A DNA stretch of 64,000 nucleotides, from assembly GCA_963699015.1 (NCBI GenBank), contig CAVOSX010000002.1, positions 372,001 through 436,000 on the forward strand, written 5' to 3'. Source of the stretch: PALSA-505 sp963699015 (GTDB taxonomy: Bacteria; Actinomycetota; Actinomycetes; Streptosporangiales; Streptosporangiaceae). Numbering within the stretch: position 1 is the first letter of the stretch; each line of letters opens with the position of its first letter. A program made the translations under genes and the position numbers. The notes under the pieces were generated by a model, which made no database searches, was not told the DNA's origin, and worked only from the letters and a program-made list of their open reading frames with translations. Below, piece by piece: positions 43,987 to 51,161 of this stretch.

Positions 43987-45228
43987 TCAGGGTCGCTGAG
44001 CGCGGGCAGGCGGGCGCATCCCCGACCTGCCACCGCGATATGTGCCTAGCCCGCCACGCCGGGGGAACATCGGCGAGCGGCGCATGGCCGGGGACTGGGC
44101 GAGCGGACTGCGCTCTCCATAAGAAGAGGCGACGCCGGACTGGCCCATCTGTTCCCAGGGCAGCACCCGGTCGCTGCCAGTCCGGCGGGCCAGGCTCATG
44201 GCCTGCGCCGAGGTCAGCCATTCCTCGGATGATTCGGCGATTTCCATCAGCAGGGCCTCGAACTCGCCGCGAGTTGTCTTGAGGATGTGGTCACCTGCGA
44301 GCCAGCGCAGCACCTCCCGGCCGGTCACTCCCATCCGCTGGCGCGGGCTGCTCTGCAGCCGCTGGTCGAAGTAGCGGATGAGGACTTCGTCCACCACGTC
44401 CCAGGCGTTGTTGGCACCGAACAGATCCTTGACGTCATCGGCATCGAGTATGCGGAAGCATTCTTCGAGCAATTGCATGACTTCGACCCTGAGTACGTTC
44501 AGGTGGCCAAATGAAGTGAACTTGAGGTTATTGCGCAAATCGAGCCCGGCGCGGCGGACAACCGCAATCGAGCCGAAGCTTGGGTCAAGCGCGCGCTCGC
44601 GGATAACATCGCTGATGCGCTTATCCCGCCAGAACAACGTGACCTGATTGACGAAATGAGAAAACAGCATGTGGAAGTCGGTGTTGGGACGGCTCTGCGC
44701 GGAGCCGAGCCCGCTGCCGTACCCGAGTACCCTCCGGTACGCGGCGACGCGGTCCTTCCGGGTATAGCGCAGCACGTCCCGCCGATCGAACTGGTAGAGG
44801 TGGTAGGCGCCAGGCCCGCCGGACAGCCGAACCGCACCGCCTTCGAAGAGCTCCTTCAGCTTCTGCACGACGCGGAAAACTCCGATGCGCTCGTGCTGGT
44901 AGATGTAATACAGGTCACCGACCGCGACGATCCGTTCTGAGTTGATGCTCTCGTCGTACGGGGAGACTCCTTGCGGAACCTTGACCGTGCCGAAATCCGG
45001 TGACGCATCCGGGCCAACCCCGACCAGTTCGGCCAGCCCGCCGTCGGGCGGGCCGGCCACGGCAGAGTCAGCCGCGGCAGCCGCGTCGATCAGCGCGTCG
45101 ATCTGGCGGTTGAGCTCCTCGGCCAGGGCCGGATTGGACACCAGGCTCCCGGAGAGCCGCTGCGTCACCTGCTCGCGCAGCGCCTGAACACGGTCGAGCC
45201 TGTCCTGATAGTCCTTCTCAGAGAGCAC
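43987..45228 (-). CDS. Unknown protein with coiled-coil start and basic RG-rich tail (413 aa)
   Basis: A 413-residue soluble protein of no recognised family. Residues 1-65 are coiled-coil-like (YQDRLDRVQALREQVTQRL). A central part (about 90-330) mixes strands and helices, with FRVVQKLKELFEGGAVRLSG, HLYQFDRRDVLRYTRKDRVA and HFVNQVTLFWRDKRISDVIR. The last 45 residues are basic and Arg/Gly-rich (MFPRRGGLGTYRGGRSGM). GTG 45228 follows AGAGGTGGAGG. It lies in the operon between the 548-residue protein and the M20 peptidase; the basic tail resembles those of the acidic proteins further upstream. Confidence 0.7.
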   Translation of the reverse strand: MLSEKDYQDRLDRVQALREQVTQRLSGSLVSNPALAEELNRQIDALIDAAAAADSAVAGPPDGGLAELVGVGPDASPDFGTVKVPQGVSPYDESINSERIVAVGDLYYIYQHERIGVFRVVQKLKELFEGGAVRLSGGPGAYHLYQFDRRDVLRYTRKDRVAAYRRVLGYGSGLGSAQSRPNTDFHMLFSHFVNQVTLFWRDKRISDVIRERALDPSFGSIAVVRRAGLDLRNNLKFTSFGHLNVLRVEVMQLLEECFRILDADDVKDLFGANNAWDVVDEVLIRYFDQRLQSSPRQRMGVTGREVLRWLAGDHILKTTRGEFEALLMEIAESSEEWLTSAQAMSLARRTGSDRVLPWEQMGQSGVASSYGERSPLAQSPAMRRSPMFPRRGGLGTYRGGRSGMRPPARAQRP

Positions 45229-45304
45229 GGCCCTCCACCTCTCTTCGTACGTTCCTGCTGTCAGGCTGCTGTGTGAAGTCGGCCTGACCGCTGTAGCCGG
45301 TGAA

Positions 45305-46951
45305 TCATGGTCGTGTCTGCAAGCCGCGGACGCGCTTGCCTGTCAAGGTGTCCCGCAGCGCGATCGGGAGCGCCGATGCAGGCAGGACCCGGACCCGGCC
45401 TCCGACGGCTCGACCAGTAAGCCCCATAACCTGGACTGCTGATGGGCTGGCCGGATGCGCCGCGTCGTACACACTGAGCCATTGGACGAGATCGACCTGG
45501 TTGAATACCGCTGATATTGTGTCGTCGTCGGACGATGTCCGACCCTCCTTCGGCCGCACTTCTTTGCGTAGGCTGGAGTCATGGACGGGTACTACGCGGC
45601 TTCGGAATATTGGAACAAGCGATTCACTGATGTTCAGCCCGCGGACCGCCACCAGGATTTCCTGGTTGCCGTCGTCGCTCGCGACGACGGCATCGAAGAG
45701 AACGACATCTGAATACCCGCTGGTCCGCATCGCAATTTTTGCGAGCCGCCAGAGCAGCGAGTCAAGCGCTGAAATCGAGATCTGGGTGCGTGCAGCCTGC
45801 ATTCCGGGCGGCATTCTCGTTTGCGGGTAAAGCGTGATCAGCGGAATCTGCACGGCGCCGGGCGCGGATGGCGCTGCGGCGTGGAATGCCGGGGGCACAG
45901 CTACCGTCGGCCTGCCGATTGCTCTCAGCAGCGCGGTGACCTGAGCCACGATGTCCAGTACCGTCGGCGTGAACGAGGTCCGCATCCCGTCACGTCCGGC
46001 GTCCCGCGCGATGCGCGGCCCTTCGTCGGTGACGAAGGAACGAGCCCAGCTCAGCAGGCCGTCGAGCGTGAGGCCCTGTGCGCCCCGTAGCCTGATGGTC
46101 TGCCGTTCGGCCGCCGACACATACACAGAGTCGAGTGCCGCCTCCACCTCATCGATCTGCTCCGCCGCGGCACTCAGAAGCTGATTGATGAGGACCAGCT
46201 GGGTGCCAAGGAACCCGTTCTGGTTCTTTCCGGTGAACTGGCTGCGCTGCGACACCCAGGCCCGGCTGATATCGAGTGCAAGATCGACCAAAGTCCAGAA
46301 GGCCGTGCGTATCCCCTCCTGGTCGGCGTTATTGACGAAGGCCGCCTCGAAGCCAAACTGCACACGCAGCGCGCCGAGCTGCCCGCTGACGGTGTCGGCG
46401 TTCGTCGCGGAGGGGACCTTGGACGGGGGCACACCGAGTAGCTGCCGCAGGAATGCGTCCACCACGGCGACGCGCGGGCCGCCGGGGGTGCCCATCTCGG
46501 AGACCAGCGTGGTAATGGCGTCGCGGACGAGCCTGCGGAATGCCTCGCAGTTCTCCGTATCGGCGTCTGGGCGCAGCGCAGTCAGGCCGTCAAGCAGCGT
46601 GAGCATCTGCGTCCGGGCCGAGACAGCCCTGTTGTAGAGCGAGGCCTGCCCGCCTGATACAGCGCCGAGGTCCGCCTGCATGGCGAATCCGCGGGGACTG
46701 TAGGTCGCGACCACGTGCCCTTCTACCTCTGTCAGCGGGAACGAGGCGGTGAGCGCGGCCGTAAATGCGGACGTGTCCTGAGCACGCGGCCGCCAGCCAA
46801 GCACGTCACGCAGCGCTCCTTCGACGGCCGGGGTGACCGAGCCGTCCCCGCCTCCCGATGAGGATGAGCCACGCCTCCAGTCGGAGGTGAGCGGCGGAAA
46901 TGCCTGGTCGACGTCAATCACCGGGATAGGGGAGAGCTCGTCGTCGCTCAC
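45305..46951 (-). CDS. Unknown 548-residue operon protein
   Basis: A 548-residue soluble protein of no recognised family. It starts with an acidic/Pro/Ser-Gly segment (PVIDVDQAFPPLTSDWRR) and continues largely helical: RLVRDAITTLVSEMGTPGG, AFWTLVDLALDISRAWVSQR and QLVLINQLLSAAAEQIDEVE. A strand-rich C-terminal third includes SDVVLFDAVVASDDGNQEIL and VQVMGLTGRAVGGRVRVLP. No membrane helix or signal peptide is seen. Its ATG overlaps the stop of the gene before it by four bases, so translation is coupled. It may be a scaffold protein, but that is only inference. Confidence 0.7.
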   Translation of the reverse strand: MSDDELSPIPVIDVDQAFPPLTSDWRRGSSSSGGGDGSVTPAVEGALRDVLGWRPRAQDTSAFTAALTASFPLTEVEGHVVATYSPRGFAMQADLGAVSGGQASLYNRAVSARTQMLTLLDGLTALRPDADTENCEAFRRLVRDAITTLVSEMGTPGGPRVAVVDAFLRQLLGVPPSKVPSATNADTVSGQLGALRVQFGFEAAFVNNADQEGIRTAFWTLVDLALDISRAWVSQRSQFTGKNQNGFLGTQLVLINQLLSAAAEQIDEVEAALDSVYVSAAERQTIRLRGAQGLTLDGLLSWARSFVTDEGPRIARDAGRDGMRTSFTPTVLDIVAQVTALLRAIGRPTVAVPPAFHAAAPSAPGAVQIPLITLYPQTRMPPGMQAARTQISISALDSLLWRLAKIAMRTSGYSDVVLFDAVVASDDGNQEILVAVRGLNISESLVPIFRSRVVPVHDSSLRKEVRPKEGRTSSDDDTISAVFNQVDLVQWLSVYDAAHPASPSAVQVMGLTGRAVGGRVRVLPASALPIALRDTLTGKRVRGLQTRP

Positions 46952-47454
46952 GGTGTCCTCCTGATGTCATCTGATCGGTTAAGGGGAGTCTCAGGATCCC
47001 GGTGGGGAGGCTGCTGCGCCTCGGTGAGTTCTGCCCATGCGGCGTGACAGGCGGACTCCGCCGCCCGCAGCGGTGCCTCGCACCGTGCTGCTGATTCCTG
47101 CACGCTGCCGAGCCAGGCCGTCCACTCACCCCCGCGCTTGCGTGCGGCGCTGCGCAGCTGGGCGGCCGGCTCGTACGCGCGGATCTCGCGCCAGTACCGG
47201 AGTGAAGCTTCGGTGAGCTGGTGCTGCAATTCCGCCAGCATCGCCGACGAGAGCGCCGGGGAGGCCGATGCCAGGTCCCGGCAGGCGGCCACGTCGCCCT
47301 GCAGGCCGCTGACGGTGTCGACCAGATCGTCGACCACCGCCAGGTCGCTGGGACTGGGGGCGTCCTCCAGCGCAATGAGCACGAACTCGCAGACGGCCGT
47401 CCACAGATCGTCGGCGGCGGTGATGAGGTCCGCGCGGGCACGCTGCTGCGTCAT
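46948..47454 (-). CDS. Unknown helical 168-residue operon protein
   Basis: A 168-residue, almost entirely helical protein: ADLITAADDLWTAVCEFVL, VVDDLVDTVSGLQGDVAACR, ALSSAMLAELQHQLTEASLR and RSAARKRGGEWTAWLGSVQE. It resembles a small four-helix bundle or adaptor; no family is recognised. AGGAGGTGAGG before ATG 47454 is a strong ribosome-binding site. It lies four bases after the zincin gene and overlaps the 548-residue gene by four bases. Confidence 0.72.
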   Translation of the reverse strand: MTQQRARADLITAADDLWTAVCEFVLIALEDAPSPSDLAVVDDLVDTVSGLQGDVAACRDLASASPALSSAMLAELQHQLTEASLRYWREIRAYEPAAQLRSAARKRGGEWTAWLGSVQESAARCEAPLRAAESACHAAWAELTEAQQPPHRDPETPLNRSDDIRRTP

Positions 47455-47458
47455 GACC

Positions 47459-48799
47459 TCACCTCCTGGCGAGCTCAAGGTAGAAATTGCGGGTGAGCTG
47501 CTCAGGGGAGGCCATCCGCCGGTCGAGTGCGGTGCGGACAGCGCCGATCAGGAAACGCTCCGGTATGACACCGGGGTCCGTCCCCTTCGCCAGACGACGG
47601 GCCGCTTCCTCGATCATGAGCTGGTGCCGCGGCTCGAAGGTGATCACCTCGCGCAGGGACTTGCCGCCCAGCGCCGCGAAGGGCGTATAGCAGATGGCAT
47701 CAACGACAGCAGGGACGGCGGTGCGCCAGCTCTGCAGGACGGCGGACGGGATCGTCGTTCCCGCAGTCGAGGGGTACAGCGACCGCCACGCCTGGTCATA
47801 TCTGCGGGCCGTGTCAGCGAAGCCCATGCGACGCAGCAGTTCGGTGGACAGGAACGTCCGCAGGTACGCAGTGGGGTGTACACCGCGCGGGGAGTACGTC
47901 AGGGCCTGCTCGCGGGATCGCCCCACCACATCCATCAGCGAAAGGACAAAGGCTTCCCCGCCGAGCATGGTACCGAGCAGGTCACAGAAGATCTCGCGGT
48001 TCCAGCGCGTCCAGATCCGCGCGATCTGCGGGCTGGTTGCGGCGCTGACCTTGCGGTAGATGGCCAGGGGGACGGCCCGTTCCAGTTCTAGCTCGTTCTG
48101 CAGGTTGTGGCTCACTTCGTGCAGCAGAGCTCCCATGGTCCACGGGTTGACCAGCCGGTGGTACGGCAGCTGCACGAGTGGAAACGGGTTGAGCTGCCGG
48201 CCAAGCCTGCGGAGCGGGATCCCTCTGCGGAACGTCGCAGGGCTGAAGCCCGTCCGCATGTAAGAGAACGGCGGTGGCGCGGGGATGCTTCTGGCGTTGC
48301 CTAGGTGCATGAACACGTGCTGGTAGCAGTCGAGGGCGATACGGTCGCAGGCGACCAGCCATTCGCCGAAGGCCCCTTGCCGCTGGCCAAACAATTCGAA
48401 GAAGAAGTCCCAGACCCGCTCGGTGGCCCGTACCCGGTCGTGTGCCCTGGTCTTCAGCGCAAGCACGGCTTCGATGCCTGCGGCATCGTGATCACGACGG
48501 GCGCGCTCCGTCGCCTCTGCCAGCTCCTCGACGGTGACGGCGAGCGGCTGTCGAAGGCGTGCCAGCAGCTCGTTCACTGCCTGGATGTGACCTTCGCTGG
48601 GTGCGGCCACCCCTGTTCCGAACTCCGCACGGCTGAAATCCCGCAGTGCCTGCAGGTGCCGGCGCACATTGAGTGCCTGCCCTGCCAGGTAGGAGCCGAG
48701 GAGGTCCTCGGGCCTCCCCGGCCCGGCGCCGCGGATTCGCGCGGGCTGGGCTGCGGGGAAAGCTCGCGAACGCGCGGCCTCAGCGACGGCGGCGGGCAC
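47459..48799 (-). CDS. Zincin-like HExxH protein (446 aa)
   Basis: A 446-residue helical protein with HEVSH in MGALLHEVSHNLQNELELE (about 227-231), and an acidic motif REIFCDLLGTMLGGEAF about 40 residues later that could give the third zinc ligand. Zinc peptidases usually have exactly this spacing of HExxH and Glu/Asp. Other landmarks are WDFFFELFGQRQGAFGEWLV and FSYMRTGFSPATF. No signal peptide is seen. I cannot place it in a named peptidase family. GTG 48799 overlaps the end of the acidic-protein gene by 20 bases; the frame is open further upstream but lies inside that gene. Confidence 0.68.
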   Translation of the reverse strand: MPAAVAEAARSRAFPAAQPARIRGAGPGRPEDLLGSYLAGQALNVRRHLQALRDFSRAEFGTGVAAPSEGHIQAVNELLARLRQPLAVTVEELAEATERARRDHDAAGIEAVLALKTRAHDRVRATERVWDFFFELFGQRQGAFGEWLVACDRIALDCYQHVFMHLGNARSIPAPPPFSYMRTGFSPATFRRGIPLRRLGRQLNPFPLVQLPYHRLVNPWTMGALLHEVSHNLQNELELERAVPLAIYRKVSAATSPQIARIWTRWNREIFCDLLGTMLGGEAFVLSLMDVVGRSREQALTYSPRGVHPTAYLRTFLSTELLRRMGFADTARRYDQAWRSLYPSTAGTTIPSAVLQSWRTAVPAVVDAICYTPFAALGGKSLREVITFEPRHQLMIEEAARRLAKGTDPGVIPERFLIGAVRTALDRRMASPEQLTRNFYLELARR

Positions 48800-49610
48800 G
48801 GCGTGCCGACGAGCTTGAGTAGCGGCGCTGCGGCTGCCCGCCGGAGGTACGCGGACGGGCCTGCATGACCCTGCCACCGGCCCGGGAGTAGAGCCGTCCC
48901 CGGTGCCTGCGGTGATACCGCCGGTCGAACGTCCCGACAGCGGACATGACGCGGCGGCAGTCGGCCGGGTCACTCAGCACTCCTTGTGCGATGGCACCGA
49001 GCGTGTCCAGTGCCCCGGCGGGGGTGATCGCCTGGCCGGCGGCCGCCTGGTCGGACAGGCTCTGAGCCGTGCGCTGCAGTACCACAGGCAAGGTGGTGAC
49101 CAGTCGGCGACCGCGCGGTTGCCTGCGCAGCTGCCCCGCGAGCCGCGTCGCGCCGCGAATCAGCGTGGGCGCGTTGCGGTGGATGAGTGCGGCAGCACGC
49201 GGAATCAACCGGGCTGCAAGCGGTATGAGCGCTCCGATGAACGCTTCGGCCTCATCCTCGCCCTCAGCCCGCGCGGCCTGGGACGACAGATGAGCCATCA
49301 GCTCGGCGTCAGGGTAGATGCGCCGAATCGGGTTGACGAACGCTTCGTCCTCGAGTTCACTTTCGGCCTCGGCCTCGGCCTCGGCCTCGGCTTCGAACTC
49401 GAAGTCGTACTCGGCCTCCTCCTCGTCCTCGCTCCCACCGAGCAAGCCACCGAGGGCCTTGGTGATCCCTCCGAGGAAGGCCTCGTCCTCATACTCCGAC
49501 TCGTCCTCGAACTCGTCTTCGTCCTCGAATTCGGCGGCCAGGGAAGCCGCAGCCTCCTCCTCGGACTCACCCTCGATACGCGGGTAACGATAGTTAGCTG
49601 TCGACGTCAT
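48780..49610 (-). CDS. Acidic-N/basic-C charge-segregated protein (short paralog)
   Basis: A 276-residue protein in three parts. Residues about 10-90 are Glu/Asp/Phe-rich (EFEDEDEFEDESEYEDEAF, later alternating Glu-Ala) and interrupted by FLGGITKALGGLLGG. After NPIRRIYPDAELMAHLSS, an amphipathic helical domain with FIGALIPLAARLIPRAAAL and DPADCRRVMSAVGTFDRRYH follows (about 125-235). The last 45 residues are strongly basic (SSSSARRARRRR). No membrane or signal sequence is seen. CAGGAGGGCAGGAGC directly precedes the ATG. It is the second gene of the operon and a clear paralog of the protein at 49671-50939. Confidence 0.8.
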   Translation of the reverse strand: MTSTANYRYPRIEGESEEEAAASLAAEFEDEDEFEDESEYEDEAFLGGITKALGGLLGGSEDEEEAEYDFEFEAEAEAEAEAESELEDEAFVNPIRRIYPDAELMAHLSSQAARAEGEDEAEAFIGALIPLAARLIPRAAALIHRNAPTLIRGATRLAGQLRRQPRGRRLVTTLPVVLQRTAQSLSDQAAAGQAITPAGALDTLGAIAQGVLSDPADCRRVMSAVGTFDRRYHRRHRGRLYSRAGGRVMQARPRTSGGQPQRRYSSSSARRARRRR

Positions 49611-49670
49611 GCTCCTGCCCTCCTGGAAGTCAGTCATTTGCGGGCACCGGGCCTTGGGCCAGTGCTGGCG

Positions 49671-50939
49671 TCACCGGCGCGGCCGCACCGCTGTCGGCCG
49701 CCCTGCTGCCACGGCACCGCGCGGGACGCGGACGTCGCTCACCACGCGCACTACCTGCGGCGGGCGTCCCTGACGAGAGGGGACCCGGACGGGGGTGACG
49801 ACTCTGACGAAGCCGGGCCGCGGGCCTGATACACGACTTCGCGAGCCCACGACGCGGTCGCGGACCGGGGCACGTCCGACCGAGGAACGTGACAGGCCGG
49901 TGGCCCGCCGGGAATGCATGCCCGGCCGCCCGTAACCACCGCGACGCCCGGTAGGCCTATAGCCCTGGACTGGCTGGCCAGCCGGGCCATACCGCCATCC
50001 ACTGCTGCCGTAACGAGTGCGACGGCGCCGGGCGAGCGCGAGGCCGCGTGCGTGACGGCGCATGATGGAGTAGCGGCTGCGTGGATCGCCCAGCGCCCGG
50101 GACGCAGCGCCGCCTAGCGCCTGGCCCGCCTCGACCGGGCCCACCACGTCTCCTGCGGCGGCGCGCCGGGCGAGAGTCCGCGCGGCACCGTCAACGATGC
50201 CGGGCACGAGCCGCACCGCTTGCCGCGTGTGACGGTTGGGGTGCAGCAGGCGGGTGAGCGCAGCGGAGCCGCGCAGCAGCGCCGGGAGCATCCGCTCGAG
50301 GTCGCGCCGGACCTGCGGTGAGATGGATATATAGGAGGCAGCCCCAGTGAACGCCTCGGCCTCGGTCTCGGACTCGCTCGCTGCTGCGCGTGCCGCGAAG
50401 TACTCGGCCATGGACTGGCTGGCGGATACGGGACCGGCCGCCATCGCTTCGAGTTCGCCCTCAAGCTCCTCCTCGAACTCGCCTTCCAGCTGTGAGGTGA
50501 CCGCCCGGGCAAGAGCACCTGCTGCAGGGCCACCTACGGCCGTTGCCACCAGTGGACCCGCGGTTTTCGCCAGCACCCGCAAGAACGGCGCCGCCTTCTT
50601 CAAGGCCCGGCCAATCTGGCCGAAGAACTCCTCCGCCTCGTCCTCGTCCTCGCTTTCGCCGAGGAGAGACCCGGCTATGTTCGCGGTCCCCCCCAGGAAG
50701 GCCTCGTCCTCGTCCTCGTCTTCCTCTTCTCCCAGCAGGCCGCCCAGTGCACTCGCGACGCCGCCGAAGAACTCCTCGCCCTCGTCCTCATCTTCGAACT
50801 CGTCCTCGAATTCGGCTTCGAATTCATCCTCAAGCTCGGCTTCGAGCTCGTCCTCGTCCTCGGCTTCGAACTCGTCCTCGAACTCGGCTTCGAACTCGTC
50901 CTCCAGCTCGCTCTCAGGGCCGGCTGGGTATCTCGCCAT
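49671..50939 (-). CDS. Acidic-N/basic-C charge-segregated protein (long paralog)
   Basis: A 422-residue protein, first gene of the operon. Residues 9-56 are a Glu/Asp/Phe repeat (FEAEFEDEFEAEDEDELEAE). Two short Gly-rich hydrophobic stretches (EEFFGGVASALGGLLGEEED and AFLGGTANIAGSLLGE) alternate with acidic blocks. An amphipathic segment (IGRALKKAAPFLRVLAKTAG) follows, then a helical domain shared with the short paralog (MLPALLRGSAALTRLLHPNR and GIVDGAARTLARRAAAG). The last 110 residues are Arg/Gly/Pro/Val-rich and basic. AGGAG precedes ATG 50939 at seven bases. Family is unknown; charge segregation points to self-association or binding to nucleic acid. Confidence 0.8.
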   Translation of the reverse strand: MARYPAGPESELEDEFEAEFEDEFEAEDEDELEAELEDEFEAEFEDEFEDEDEGEEFFGGVASALGGLLGEEEDEDEDEAFLGGTANIAGSLLGESEDEDEAEEFFGQIGRALKKAAPFLRVLAKTAGPLVATAVGGPAAGALARAVTSQLEGEFEEELEGELEAMAAGPVSASQSMAEYFAARAAASESETEAEAFTGAASYISISPQVRRDLERMLPALLRGSAALTRLLHPNRHTRQAVRLVPGIVDGAARTLARRAAAGDVVGPVEAGQALGGAASRALGDPRSRYSIMRRHARGLALARRRRTRYGSSGWRYGPAGQPVQGYRPTGRRGGYGRPGMHSRRATGLSRSSVGRAPVRDRVVGSRSRVSGPRPGFVRVVTPVRVPSRQGRPPQVVRVVSDVRVPRGAVAAGRPTAVRPRR

Positions 50940-51161
50940 GGGAGCTCCTCGGTCGTCGCGATTGGCAGTGCCCATGAAAGACCAGGCCTGCTGACGGCAG
51001 TAGTCACACCAGCGCGTGAAGCACGTCTCTGCTCCCGCGTCCGCGGGACCCAACCGGAGGTAGCTCAGATGCGCGACAACGAGATCGTGCTACCTAAGGA
51101 AGGTGACTGGCGGGGTCGCGGGGAGGCAATTACGTTGGGCTCCCGGTGAAGGAGGTCGAGC

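Noticed and set aside
49330..49560. Microsatellite-like GCCTCG and CCTCGT repeats as a non-coding array
   Set aside because: They encode the in-frame Glu/Ala and Glu/Asp stretches of the acidic protein, which has a good start and a conserved paralog.
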